64,000 bases of DNA from NCBI RefSeq assembly GCF_003590095.1, contig NC_039488.1, positions 7,378,001 through 7,442,000 on the forward strand. The letters are read 5' to 3'. Every line of letters starts with the position of its first letter. Within the stretch, counting starts at the first letter, position 1. The notes under the pieces are model-generated. The model saw only the letters and a program-made list of their open reading frames with translations, had not been told where the DNA came from and made no database searches. Both the position numbers and the translations under genes were made by a program. Shown piece after piece: positions 21,585 through 34,700 of the stretch. Origin of the DNA: Trichoplusia ni (taxonomy: Eukaryota > Arthropoda > Insecta > Lepidoptera > Noctuidae).

Positions 21585-21832
21585 ACACTAATAAAATATA
21601 AAGCTGAAGAGTTTGTTTGTAATTTAAATTGAAAAATGTGTTTTGTGTTGAATGGATCATTCATTGAGGAAGGTTTTAGGCTATATACAATCACGCTGCG
21701 ACTAATAGGAGCGAAGATACAATGGAAAATGTGGAAAAAAACAGGGAATATTCATCTTCGAGGGATTCCGTTCAAAAATTCCCAACTTATATCTTCTAAC
21801 AACGCGGACGAAGTCGCGGGCAACAGCTTGTT
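21585..21832 (-). repeat. R1 interspersed repeat
   Basis: Reverse copy from 'cacgcggac'-type end ('aacgcggacgaagtcgcggg') to 'aaagctgaagagtttgtttg'. The open frame 21636-21902 is a reading of this repeat. Confidence 0.75.
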
Positions 21833-21904
21833 TCGTATACAATTCATGTACAATGGTGGACTTAATGCCCGAGGCATTCTCTACCAGTCAACCAAACGGT
21901 GATG

Positions 21905-23340
21905 CAGAGATATCAAGAAGTAGGTGTACAAAATAAAAGTCAACGTAAACCGAGATAAAATACACTACATATTCATAATATTATACATACACACTGTGAA
22001 TAATGTAAATCTACCCATTTAAATGAATAATACAAATACATGAAATATATTACTTAAACATACATAGATTTAAGAATGAGGAAGATGAAGATTCGCGGGA
22101 CAAATTAGCATTTCAATTAATTTTGACAAGCGTTGACACTGATCGGAATGCTCAAATGTACGGGACTGAAATTCTTTTTTGAAACAAGATGAAAAAATCC
22201 CGGCAATAACCCACATCACAAAACATCTTTAGCAGAATTGCAAAATCTATGATATAGTTCTTGATTCGCTCACTTGACAATCAGATTCCCATATTCCTTC
22301 CCACCACAAAATTTATTATCAAACAAAGCTAAGAACCCACCTAATTAAGGGTATGCTATTTCAGTGCGCTTTCTTTTCAGTCCCCACTCGAGTGTATTTG
22401 CAAGCAGAGATGTGGTAATTTTCCCCCACTTTACTCCCACGTCTTTAAAATGGCTCAATTTTTATCAAACGTGCCTAAGAACACTCGGACATAATTCACG
22501 TTTAATTCAAAACAAATTAAATTGAAATCGATCAATCTGTTTTGTATATTGACGATGTTTTCTTTCACCTTGTCTTGTCGGCAATGTCTTACTCGTAGCA
22601 TAATTCATAAACATTGGATGAAATTAAGTTCTCAAAATATTTAATTAGTAATTTAAGGTAAACCAGTCTTTCTACGAATAAAATCAATCGGATTATTTTA
22701 TTTTCCGAGGGATTATAGTTGAAAATGATTATATTTATCAAGATGGATGTAACGCGGGTTTAGGAAGATAACGGAACGAAAACATGCTGATATACGCGGT
22801 GAGCAGTTGTTTTATTTAAATTTGACACTATAGACTACACGTTTAAAACTGATTCTTATTTATGGAATACCGTATCGACGATCTCTCGATAGACATAAAA
22901 AACTTCTATTACAAAAAGTAGGTAGTCCCTCAAAACATTTTATTCATCATACGAAATTGGAATCAGCTGATCATGTATGGAATGTCTAAGGTTTCTTGAT
23001 GTGGGACTTAATAATATTGATTTCTAAGTATTAATTTAACTTACTAAATAATATTTAGTAAGTTAAACTTAATATATTAAAAGTTTAGTTTTATTTCAAT
23101 CGAAATGAATCAACTGGATTTGATAACCCAGAAATTTATTGTACCACCACAGCACAAAGGAATTACTAGTTATTATAAAAATCGCTGAATATTTCTGTAC
23201 TTTGAAAAATCTGAGTTCATTCTTCGAATTGCTGCTAACCGTACACCAGCAGATGTGTCAAAAAAAAAAGAAAATCAGACCATATGGAGATGACGAATAC
23301 CGCAAAACTGTGTGCAGCGATCTGAGTCATGTTTCATTAT
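21905..23340. other. Gene-free AT-rich region
   Basis: Nothing recognisable except a 33-base near-perfect palindrome at 23035-23067 (16-base arms, one-base centre). Confidence 0.4.
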
Positions 23341-23346
23341 AATTTT

Positions 23347-23582
23347 ACTCCTTACTAATATTATATATGCGAAAGTAACTCTGTCTGTCTGTCTGTTACG
23401 CTTTCACGTCTAAACCACCGAACCGATTTTAATGAAATTTAGTACAGAGATAGACTTGACCTTGAGAAAGAACATAGGATAGTTTTTATCCCCGATTTTT
23501 ATCCCGGACTTTTGAAGAGTTCTCTTGGTTTACGCGATATAACCGACCTCGACGCGGGCGAAGCCGCGCGCGAAAAGCTAGT
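23347..23582 (-). repeat. R2 interspersed repeat
   Basis: Reverse copy with 'ggcgaagccgcgcgcgaaaa' at the right end and 'taatattatatatgcgaaag' at the left. It contains a local duplication, 'ttttatccccgatttttatc'. Confidence 0.8.
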
Positions 23583-23854
23583 GAACTCTGTAGCTTACTT
23601 ATTTAAGATGGGAAAGACGGTATTATTAATAACAATGAGATATTTAGATTATAGATTTTCTTCTTTGTCGTTTTATCTTGTTAGTTATGTGAACCCAGTG
23701 TCTCAGTAGGTGATGTGAACGCGTTGACTTGACAGAAAGCCAGATTTCGTGCAGTTTATGTTTCATATTTCATTATTGCTCTGTCCTTTCCTCCATTAAT
23801 CATAGCGTGATATATGCCCCTGTTTCCTTCCTTAATAAATAGGACGCCAAGACC

Positions 23855-24020
23855 ACTAAGCGTAACGCGTCGCGAGTTCTATCCTCGTGTAGGACAAGCA
23901 TTTTTGTGATCTACGAATGCTTGTCCTGGGTCTGGCTGTCCTTGGGCATGTGACTTGAATGCCTGTGAATATCTCTGCAAGAAATAAAATCCTTAATGAA
24001 AGAGTCGTCTTTTAAGTAAA
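23855..24020 (+). repeat. SINE family A
   Basis: Shows 'cgcgagttctatcctcgtgt' (B box), 'gaatgcttgtcctgggtctg', 'catgtgacttgaatgcctgt' and 'agagtcgtcttttaa'. An R1 tail remnant follows at 24048-24095. Confidence 0.65.
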
Positions 24021-24364
24021 TATAGTAATTGGAATTGTAGTTTCTGAGATTGGTGCGATCAAACCAACAAACAACCTATTTAGCTTCATAATGGATTTCC
24101 TCCACTTGCCGTCTTATATTTGAGTCCCATAACACATATTGTTGTAAAATGATTCATTTTTCAATTTCATCTCAACAGCTACATAAAAAGCACAGTGCTA
24201 GAATAACTGGCAAAAATCCCACTTACGTATATCTAAGATAAACACGCGAGTGATAGTGCTGATAACGACGGATAAATATCTCGTGAGAATTCGGTTCTGA
24301 ATGCTCCACTTTACAGTTTCAAGATTATGACATCATTTCAAATAATAATAGTAATAATATTCCA

Positions 24365-24540
24365 CAACTTTCACACAACACCATCTAGTCTCAAGCTAAG
24401 CTTGTAAAAATACTTATATATTCTTGCATATTATTACATGTGTAAAATGACACCCAGAGCCAGAAGAAATGAGCGTGCTCATGACAAACATTTGTCCAGG
24501 ATGGGAATTGTACCCACGACGACAGGTTGAGCAGTCAAAA
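24365..24540 (-). repeat. SINE family B, diverged
   Basis: Matches 1055-1290: 'caccatctagtctcaagcta', 'gacacccagagccaga' and 'ggatgggaattgtacccacg'. Confidence 0.55.
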
Positions 24541-27500
24541 ATCAAACATAAACTGAGAGTTTTTGAAAAAGGGGCTACCCAACTGTAGGTGGTTGTCGCT
24601 CTTTGCTCACATGCGTGGTTTCGGGAGTTTGGTGAGACCTAATGACAGCTATTTGGTCCACGGACTATTACTGGACAAATTTATAGTATAGATAAGGATA
24701 GTTTATAACATGGATCAACACATGGGTTAGTTTTTATCCCGGTTTTGTGTTCCCGTACGATCATTTTTATTTGTAGCTGGCGGAGCCGCTGGCATCAGCT
24801 AGTAGTATAGTATAAGACTAAATTTCTTTCATATCTAGAAAACCACAAAAGATAAGTACTTTCCTTACGCTCCTAAGTATGTTGTAAGTAGGTAATCTTC
24901 AGTTCAAAACGAATGATAAAATGTAATATTATTATACCACATAAGTGCATTGACATCTTATCTAAATGTATGTATGTATATAAGAATAATACGACTACTT
25001 AATAAAACATGTTTTATATGAGCATTGGACTGCCAATTCGAAGGTCGTAGGTTTGAATAGGTTCGAGACACATCTATAAAAATTTGAACCGTCTGTCTTT
25101 CACGGTTCATGACATACAGCCTGGTGACGAGCGGACAGACAGTTTAAATATGAAATTCTAAAAATAATGATCATTTTTGAGATTTAATTAAAACCTACAT
25201 CACCAAAACATAAAGTCAAACATTTATTAGCATAAAGCAGTAAATGTGTGACTTTAAAAAACATTATTTAGACATCACAAAGAGACACTTGAGTTTAATT
25301 ATTTGCATAAAATAAACAGCGTCTGCATTTTTATTGACGTACCCTCATAAAATACTTAGTTTTTAATTCGGGTATTTTAACGCGAGTGCTAAACGATGAG
25401 TCAGAGTAAAAAATGTCATTTGTCATACAACGTCAGAGGTTCTAGTCATGAGTCAGAAACATATTTGTATGCAGCATTAAAGCTGATTTAGACGGTGCGA
25501 AAAATACCGAAAATACTGGTGAACGGGTGCTGCTTGCAGTTGACTTTGTATTCCATATTATAAACAAAAAGACAGCGTGCTGGGCAGTCTGTTGCGCCGT
25601 TTCTTCTCTCGAAGCAATCTCACCTTCAAAAAGTGCTAAAGTAGCACTTTTCCGTATTGTCCGTATTTAATACGCTGTGTAACAATCCCGAAGATATATT
25701 CCTTCTCTGTAGTTACATTACTCCGAGCACTAACACTGGCGAATCATTCCAACATATTAAAGTGAACAGTCAAAGTCACATCATTTGTCGAAAAGGAAAG
25801 TCATTCTAGTATAGTCCGTTTATTAATGCGTGCAATGTCTAAGAAGGCTTTAATGTCTGTTTATCATCTTGTAGTAACTACAGCTATTAATATATACATA
25901 TATCTATTTGGAACAGCTGTGTTTAACATAAACGGTATCTATTTAAAATGTCATATGACTTAACGCTTTCTTTCGTTATGTGTGACGTCTTGTATCGTGA
26001 CATCGTCAACCACTGTTTCCTTAAGTTAAAATGGCTGTATCTACTTGGATTTCGTTTGTTTAAGTACCTCATAAATATCAACCTGGCAACAGGCGCTTCC
26101 CTTATAGATGAAATAATGTAATCTAAATCTATTTTTTTTACAATATGCGTTACATTTTTTTGGCAAGGCTCGGGAATCCTCATGTATACCCGCTCCTTCA
26201 GGGGAGGAGACGAATTGTGTTAGACTCTTACTGACTAAGCCTGAACCGCCGTGCTTCGTCATCCGCGTTTTTGTGTCGGTGTATGGCAATGCCTTGCAAC
26301 AATCTGAGTTACATAGTAAAAAGTTGTTTCATGTTTAGGTAGTCGTCTCCTTAATTAACCCAAGTATTTAAAGCTTTTGTTTAAACACATAAAAAGCTCT
26401 AGAAACTTTCGAGATCCAATAAAAACACAACTTGCAAAATTAATTAAACGGAACGTTAAGTTAAACTTTTACTTTTGAATACAGAATGACCTTGCGACAA
26501 AAATTCGCTTACATCAGTGAAAGTTAATGTTGCCAGCCAAAATACATGTTATGGCGCCAAACAGGGTTGCCAAAGCAAAATAAGTAAGGTGCAAGTTTTA
26601 TTTGGCAAGCATGAAAGTTCCGTTGCGTAATTGCTAAAGAACTGAAATCTTATGTAAGTTTGTGTACGGAGTTTTAGATTTAACTTGCAGGATAGTTTTA
26701 TTTATATTTCGTATTCATGTATAATTTTTGGTTATTTTAATATAACAAACAAACACTTAAATCTGCTGCTACTTTTTAACTGGAAAAAAGTATTAATGGA
26801 GTAGGGGGAGGTAATGAGGGGTTAGTTTATATGAAACTTTTTTTTGGAATGCAATGCAGCTTTGAAATTAGGTTCATATTGTTTATTTAAAATGAAGAAA
26901 TATGAGCATAGCGGTTTTTGACTTTAGGGGTAGGTGATGGATATTTTTATCCCGGAATTCTCACGGAAACGGGAACCACTGCGCGCTGTAAACTAAAGTC
27001 AACGTAACAGCTTCATAGTTTTATATATATGTTATAGATAGTTCTGGGCACACATAATTAAATTTAACGTTTCAGTCTTCTTTAACCAACAAAAAGTTTG
27101 TTATCTCATTACTCGTGATCATGAATACAACTTTTGCGGTGAAAGTTTAGAGTAATCAATGAAAGTTTCTCAGACATGTTAAGCAAAAAAGAACAGGGCT
27201 GGCACTGTGAATATGGATAGCAGTAATGATTTACATATCATTATCGTAAAGAGATTCGCGATCATTGATTTAACTGTACAAGGTGAAGTATGTATGACTC
27301 TTGCCAGCAAGATTCGAGTTTCATATGTGGAATACATACATACATACACACAGCTTTCAACGAATGAATAGATTACTTGTTGATTTTTAGTTCAAAATTA
27401 AATCAAAAGTTGTGTTAGCCAGAATTTAAATAACGTATTTCAGAAGTAACAAAATAATCTGGTCTTTTAAGAGTTCCGTACAAAAAGAGTAAAACGGTAC

Positions 27501-27640
27501 CCAATTAATAAGGCTGCGCTCTCAGTCCGTCTGTCACCAGGACAGATATTGTATTAATATTGTAGCTTCAATTAGATCCATGTCTAAAGCACTTTTGTAT
27601 CAAGTTGTTCTTAAGCCCTCTTCTAAATTACTGATGAAAA
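24540..27640. other. Gene-free region
   Basis: No supported gene. It holds fragments of common repeats: 'agctggcggagccgctgg' near 24776, a 'gttcatgacatacagcctgg' piece near 25105, the inverted dispersed repeat at 25703-25805 and an older R1-like end at about 26940-27030. Confidence 0.4.
25703..25805 (-). repeat. Inverted copy of the dispersed repeat at 7238
   Basis: On the reverse strand it reads 'tggaatgattcgccagtg' and 'tcgacaaatgatgtgac', matching 7238-7330. Confidence 0.5.
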
Positions 27641-27720
27641 AACTAGATGATCCCGACTGTAAACGGAAGGTAGAACTTGGGGTAGGCCTAGGTCCAGCAG
27701 TGGACAGCAATAGGCTAAGT
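27640..27720 (+). mobile_element. Retroelement tail remnant
   Basis: 'gatgatcccgactgtaaacg' followed by 'gtaggcctaggtccagcag' resembles the 3' end of moth non-LTR reverse-transcriptase genes. Very short and degraded. Confidence 0.35.
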
Positions 27721-27756
27721 TAATTAATTGATTTTCTACACTTAAAGCTAAGGGAA

Positions 27757-27950
27757 CAAGTGCACGTATAGGCGAGTGGTGGAGGTCAAGATGAAAAGCA
27801 CACTGAGCGCGAAGTGTCGTGGTTTCCATCCCTTTGTGGGACAGACAAGCATTTGTGTGATCCGCAAATGTTTGTCCTGATTGCTCGAGTTTAAGTGAAA
27901 CCCCCGAAACAAGTATTGAATTCCATGATACGTCGATTACTAACTTAACT
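27757..27950 (+). repeat. SINE family A
   Basis: A-box region 'ataggcgagtggtggagg', decayed B box 'ggtttccatccc', then 'acaagcatttgtgtgatccg' and 'gtgaaacccccgaaacaag'. Confidence 0.65.
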
Positions 27951-30465
27951 CTACAAACCAGTGCAATATAACAGTTTTTCTGACATATCACCTCATTGGT
28001 TGTACAAAAACAAGGCGATTCTCTTGCAGATAAAAAGATAAATATTATGCTAGTGCAACATCGGTTCAGTCATAACATTAAAACATTAGTCATTACGGGT
28101 CAATCGGTGAGATCTTGCAAATACTACTGTTCACAATTGGTAACACAAAGTTAAGTTAGGTACATATATTTTTTTAATGATGCCGAAATAACTCTCGAAT
28201 CGGGGGTAGTGAAATTAAGCCTGTAACATTTATTTATCGCTCTGCGTTTTTTATCCAAAATAGGTGAAAGTCGGCTTTCAATTTCAAGAGAAATAATTTT
28301 TCCTAAAGCCAGACCTGAAGTAATATAATTGTTTTTGTATAAAAAGACACATAAGGATTTATATTCTCTACTAGCAGTCGCCCGCGAATTCGCCCGCGTG
28401 AGGTGTCGCTTTAAAGCATAACCTTTTCTTTAATTTGAGTAAAAATGTATACAAAGGTTTGTGACGATCGGTTTAGTAGGTACTTTCCACTTAAAAGTTT
28501 AACAAAACAAACTTACATTCACATCAATCATAATAGTTGGTATTGCAAGATTGATTACCTTTTTTAAGTACCTTAACTAATCCACTACAAGTGCTTTTGC
28601 AGAGGAAGAAGAAACGGCCCAAAAAACCCCCCCGCAGCACGCTGTCTTTCAAAAAGCACCAATACTTGTCTCAGAGATTCGTTCCCATATTTCACAATAA
28701 TATATACAAATAAAATCAATGAGTAACATGAATAGTTTATTCTTATCCGGTAGGTATACATCAGCTGCATGCTAAATAGAAAACATCCACTCTGGAAAGT
28801 AAATAGATGTAGAAACAACTTTTACCTTGAAAATCTCTCAATGTGTGATGACGGCATCGAAATGGGATTATGTATTTTACGAGACTTTGCTTTCTATACT
28901 ATATGGCACCTATTTGGTTAAGTATTAGCACCGTATTAGCTTTAGAAATCACTATGAATAAATAAAGGATGACAAATCCTTGAGACTTGCTGAAAAGTGA
29001 TATCTTTTCTACATATTTGTTTCTTGAACAGTCAATTTTGTATAGGACTTCGAATTTTTTAAAGATTTAATAAATAAATTGATGAAAAATAAAATGCAAT
29101 CGATTAAGATATTAAACTAAAATATGGAAGTAAATATCAATGATCAATGAATCTATGACTCAAAGTATAAAGTGCTTAGCACATATGCTTACAAATATTG
29201 CTTTAATCGGCGAATTAATTTGAGAGAGAGACAGCTACTAATTTACAGTTTATATATAGTTTTATGTTAGAGGAACAAAAATAGAAGGATACCTAAAGAC
29301 AGCAAAAGATAAAGAAATATGTAAGAAGCTAAATCAACACGAATATATAGGTATATCTCTTACATTGATAAACTTAAACTGCAAACACACATACAGTATT
29401 AATGCCAGAATAGAATAGCAGAAATTACGAATGTCACAAAATAAGAAAAATCCATCAAATACATCATCAAAATTTCCTATGATCGAAATCAATGCTACAA
29501 GGAAACTGAACTTACACATCTGCCTACCCAAGGACATGTGCGCTTGAAGATACACGATTCGAACGCAGCACAAGAATTTTAATGAATCATTTTGCATACA
29601 TTGACAGAGCTGAAGTCCTGTGAGGTTAGGTTTGGAATTGATGCCACATGGTAGGCACTTAACGTGGCGCCAATGTTATATTTTTGTCTTTTTTCTTTCG
29701 TGTTTTTGCCTGCGATGGCAGTTGTCTGGGCTTTGAGACAAGTTACATTACTCCAAGCGCTAATGTTGACTGAATTTGACAGTTCAATTCTGTGAAAGAT
29801 GAAGAGCTGCTTAAAATCATAATACATCTCTCGGTAGACTAAAAAGAGCTTGTAGAAAACTGACGAATTGAGAACTTACTCCTTCGTGAAGTCGGATGAA
29901 ATCTTTGAAAAAAAATTGGAGTTTTTAATGTGAAACTTTCGTGGTTTACATCGATTTAACGTATTCAAACAAAACCGTCTCCAGTTTTATTATTATGAGT
30001 GTTGTTCTAAGTGGTGAACGCATCTAGATTATATAAAATGGAAAGTGAGAGATCACTTTTGTTTGGTTTTGGCATGACACGACAAGCTATGGCCTTGCTA
30101 ACACAACGTGTAGTTCATAGATTTGTTTTTTCGAAGGTCTAAACCAATAACCACGTCTTCTATTTGATTTTCAAAAACAGCTTCTTTTTTAAATTCATTT
30201 CTTTTGTTTTCACTATGAAGGCTCAAACACAATTCTTATTAGAATAACCTTGACCTGGCTAATTAGGGAACATATTAAAAATCATCAATGAAGTGTGAAA
30301 TTATCACGCAGCCTGTCTACCGTGAGAAATTTCTCACTTTAGAGGAAACAATTTCTATACATCATTATGTTCACTCATTAGATTTGAGTGAGTACTGGGA
30401 ATAAAGAATTTGCAATTAATTTAAACAAATTCAGCATTATTGGTTGCATTTAAATGAAAGCTAAC
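27950..30465. other. Gene-free AT-rich region
   Basis: No supported gene. A decayed R1-type start lies at 28375 ('gcagtcgcccgcgaattcgc') and a piece of the 7238 repeat family at 29738-29800. Small open frames here have low-complexity AT-driven composition. Confidence 0.4.
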
Positions 30466-30466
30466 C

Positions 30467-30650
30467 TGCACGGATAGCCAAGTGGTTGAGGTCACCAAGC
30501 CAAAAGCAGTGTGCGCGTCGTGTTGCAGGTTTGCACCCGCGTAAGACAACCTTTGTGGGATCGACGAATGCTTATACTTGGTCTGGGTACCTTTGTGCAA
30601 GGGTTAAATCCCTTAGTGCGGGAGACTTTTTTTAAAGAAAAAAAGAAAAA
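30467..30650 (+). repeat. SINE family A
   Basis: 'cacggatagccaagtggttg' head, 'ggtttgcacccgcgtaagac' B-box region, and tail 'gttaaatcccttagtgcggg' followed by an A-rich stretch. A family K repeat begins within 20 bases. Confidence 0.75.
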
Positions 30651-30669
30651 AATATATTTCATATTTAAC

Positions 30670-30805
30670 ATCCTAGCCATTTACCAACCATGTTGAGATC
30701 GGCCACCAGTCTAACCGGGTGCAGATAAGTACCAGTGTTTTACAAGAAGCGACTGCCCATCTGTCCTCCTCAATCCCGAATCAGGGCAAGACGCTACCCC
30801 TTAAT
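30670..30805 (+). repeat. Family K interspersed repeat
   Basis: 'catcctagccatttaccaac', 'tgagatcggccaccagtcta', 'agtaccagtgttttacaag' and 'gggcaagacgctacc' match the copy at 16783. Confidence 0.7.
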
Positions 30806-31587
30806 TAAGACTGGTTCTCAGAATTTCTAGCTTTTGACTACCCTTAACCACTGTTAAAGATGTGTAAATAACAGCCGGGGCCGATTTCATATTTTTAGTC
30901 TGTTTAGCTTCAAAAATGTTTCCAATGCTTACAATAATTTTAATTTGGATCCTTGACAGTACTAATATATTAATGAACTCGGCTGTATATACAAAATGTG
31001 TGAATTGACCTTTATTCATTATCTGCAAGCGTTTAATTGTTTCCAATGAATAAACACTCAACAGTCATTAATAGAGGGTGTTTTAATTTCTGTGTCAAGA
31101 GAATAAATGTGCACATTTAGCGTTAATTTTAGTTATAAATAATGTAAGAAATACTTGCTTGTACGTGGGTATTTTTATTCTATGTTTATATTTATTAATA
31201 CAGAAGGTTTTTGTTTATTTTAACAGCTTGGCTCTGTAAACGCTTTCACGGTTTTAATTAGATTTGGCGAGGCAGCCTATGTGGAATTATGGAGAATAGG
31301 CTTCAATTGGGGGTTCCGCGCGTAACACAAAAAGGTCATACAGTCAAAAAACTTAAGCAAAGTTTATTAATTAATTTCAGTTCAGTTTAATTGTATACTA
31401 GCTGTCGCTTGTTGCTTTGCCGGCCTACAATAACGTAACCCTCCCTATACGAAATCGGGAAATGTAGACGACGTGTTTATCCAAGGATTCAGCTACCTCC
31501 ACACAATCGATCTAGTATGCTTTGCTCATTTCAAGGACAATGAATTAAACAAAGATATTAAGAAGAACGTTAAAAAAAATCATCCCT

Positions 31588-31762
31588 ATCTCTACTTATA
31601 ATCTAAATGCAAAAGTAACTCTGTCTGTCTGTTACGCTTTCACGTCTAAACCACTGAACTGATTTTAATGAAATTGGGTACAGACATAGAGTTGACCTTG
31701 AGAAAGAACATAGGATAGTTTTTATCCCGGACTTTTGAAGAGTTCCCTTGGAAAAGCTAGTA
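31588..31762 (-). repeat. R2 interspersed repeat, truncated
   Basis: Matches from 'gcaaaagtaactctgtctgt' to 'gttcccttggaaaagctag'. The GC-rich end is deleted. An R1-like start lies just upstream at about 31398. Confidence 0.75.
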
Positions 31763-34700
31763 TTCTATAATCCTGTTTACTTTAATCCATTAGATGTTAC
31801 AGTTATGACCTCCAAAGGGTAGCTAAGCAAAGGTTAACCGTTACCTTGCCCGGGCGAGTGACGTCATAATTTATAAATACAATTTTCTGGAAGCTCTCAA
31901 AGGACTTTTGTTGACCTCAAAAGTAACCTTTAAAGGTCACAAGGTTAGATGCGCCGGGTATAACGCGCACATGAATAAAAAGTGCTGTAAATGTAAGTGT
32001 TTTCGTCTGAACAAATAACTTTGTGTCTATATTACTTTTGCAAATTGTCAATTTGTTTATTAACTTTGTTAAAATTATTTCTATTTTTCTATGTACGTTA
32101 TGTAGGTACTACAAAAAATACAATTGTTTACAAAAGCGTCAAGAAATACATAAGGGATAGCATGGGCATAGCCTTTATGTAATTATTCTTTTAATAATCT
32201 GTTCCGCTCTATGACTTTTAATCATTGTGCCTCGGGGAGTTTCACAAATCCCCGACAATGTCACACAGGACAAGCACTTGCTTGTACTGAACTCAACCAC
32301 TCGATCGTTTAGTAGAGGATAGTTAATATGCTTTAGGCAAATTAATTAAAAAAGACAAGTCCGTGTTAGGATTCGAACCTGCGACCTTTGACTTGGCTCT
32401 CGAACGACAAAACGACTATCACTGCTACACCAACAATGTTGTTAATATTAAATACAAAACCTGAACATCCTGTATAAAAAGACTTATTATTAATATCTGT
32501 AGAATTTATTACAATGCAACGACCGCTTGATTGACAGTCAACACATAAAACTACTGCAACTCAAACGACAGTTCCGATGACTAATAGAATGAAAGAGCGA
32601 ATACTTTTAAGCATTAAAAGAGAAATTACAATTTCAGCGTCAAAATGTATAATAGGATTACCTATCTAAGTATTTGTAGTTGTAAAAGCGTAATAGCACA
32701 GCTAAAGATGTGTCATATTACTGATGAAAATACCGGACAAGTGAAATTCAGACTCGAGACAAACATATGTTCTGGATGGATTTTAGAACAATTTGCTTGT
32801 TAAGGCTTAAGAAATAAAAATACCAGCCTATATGCGTGCCTCTGTAAGGAGCAGGCTTCTGTCCGTATAGGAAAGGTTTTGAGCATTGATAACCACGCTA
32901 GCTCACTGCGGGTTGGAGATTTCAGATTCCAAATTTTTGAGATTCCTTACATTGTTTTCCTTGACCTTTGTAAGTCAAGTACATGTATTTTCTTAAATCA
33001 TAGATTTAAGAAAATACACATAACTCTGAAAACATCACATTAGTATTTTGCCTGCGTTAGGATAGAACCCGCACCTCGTGCATACAAATCCGTGCATAGA
33101 ACCGCAAGGCTACCATTACATTCAAGAAAATATAAGCGAAAATAATTACTGACTCATCAAATTGATGACTGTAGCACCAATGACTGAATATCGATATTTT
33201 TTGAAACTTTTGTCACCTTCATTATTCAGGATCGTTATTATCATTTTCAATGGCACCCCACCGCGTTTTAATTTGTGACCTTGTATCCAAGTTTGATGGA
33301 TTCTCTTTAGCAAGCCTTTGCAATGGGACAGTTACAGCCAAACATTATAGGCTGTCTGAACGTCACTGTTTAGCATACAATTGTCCGTCAGGTCTTCCTC
33401 CGATTGTGATTCAAAAGGATTTGTTTGTTCATTGTTTATATTACATTTGTATTAATATTTGATTTCTTGGAGTGAAGGCCTTTGAACTGATGATTTTTGG
33501 AACATTTTCCTCCATTGCAAGGATGGGATACTTTAGGATATAGTTTTTCGGACCGATGTTGTGGAGCAACTTACGGAAGACCTATGTCCAGCAGTGAACC
33601 AGGATGGACTGAATCTTTGATTGATAGCTTTTCCAATCAAAATGGGATATGTAGATCTAGATAGCCAGAACTACAAAAAGTTTGGTTTAGCCAGGTGAGA
33701 TTTCAAGCCGACATGGTAATTGAATAGGCCTTGGGCCTCTCTTTACTGATACCCCTCAGAACTGTATCTTGCCCTTCGCATTCATTCGATTCCTGTTACT
33801 CTTCTCCACCCATATTATCCATAGCTTTCCTGAATTTCGTTGCCTAAACTTTTTCCAAGACAAACCAGAAGATTAGAAGATGAAGACCACTTATTTTAGA
33901 GTCAAACCTTTCAAAGGCGGTCTATTCTTATATTCTAATAAAAAATCCGCACTTGTGTTAAGTTCACAGGTATAGTATACCTAATGATTCATATATCACC
34001 TCAGTTAAATCAGTTTTGTCCATGACTCATAAAATTATCGATAAGTCGGCGACGTTAACTCATTGATGAGGCATAAGGACACGGTTTGATGTAGAATGTG
34101 TCATGTTGATAAAGACATCACATGTTAAATTGAAAAGTGTAGGCAGAAGTGTTACTTTCTTGAGGTGGTGGAAGGCAGGTTTAAAATTACTTATTTAACT
34201 AGTAACACAACTTAACATATATTATATTTGTCTAATAATAGCTAAAAATCTTCATATACATACACACCTACTAACAGGTCAAACTCAGAACCTCCTTTTT
34301 TTGAGTCGGTTAAAAAAGGACCAGCCAAGCTCTTGTACAACTATGATGTCGGGTCAGCTTTAAACTAACCAGATCAAGCTAAGTACTTGTGGTTTACAAA
34401 GAGCTACCGTCTATTGGACCTCGTCAATCTAGTTACCATGTTTTTAAATAAACTGGTTTCTAAATACTAGTGAAAGAAGTAAAGAAATTCAAAGAGACCC
34501 AAGCAAAAGATGCTTCCTTATCGCGGTCCTTTAACCCTTGACAGTAGTCACCTCTTGGCTCCATCATCGGAATAGATGGGATCGGGATTTTGATTGGGCA
34601 AATCCATAATTATGATCATCAAAAAGATCTGCCATGACTTTTGAAACAGCAATCTTAGATGTTTGTTTTCGGCAAATGCAATTCCGGCATCGATATCACG

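Noticed and set aside
27623..27991. 122-residue open frame on the - strand
   Set aside because: It is the reverse reading of a SINE family A copy and a retroelement tail.
33250..33462. 70-residue open frame on the + strand
   Set aside because: Short, no family features, no splice or promoter context.
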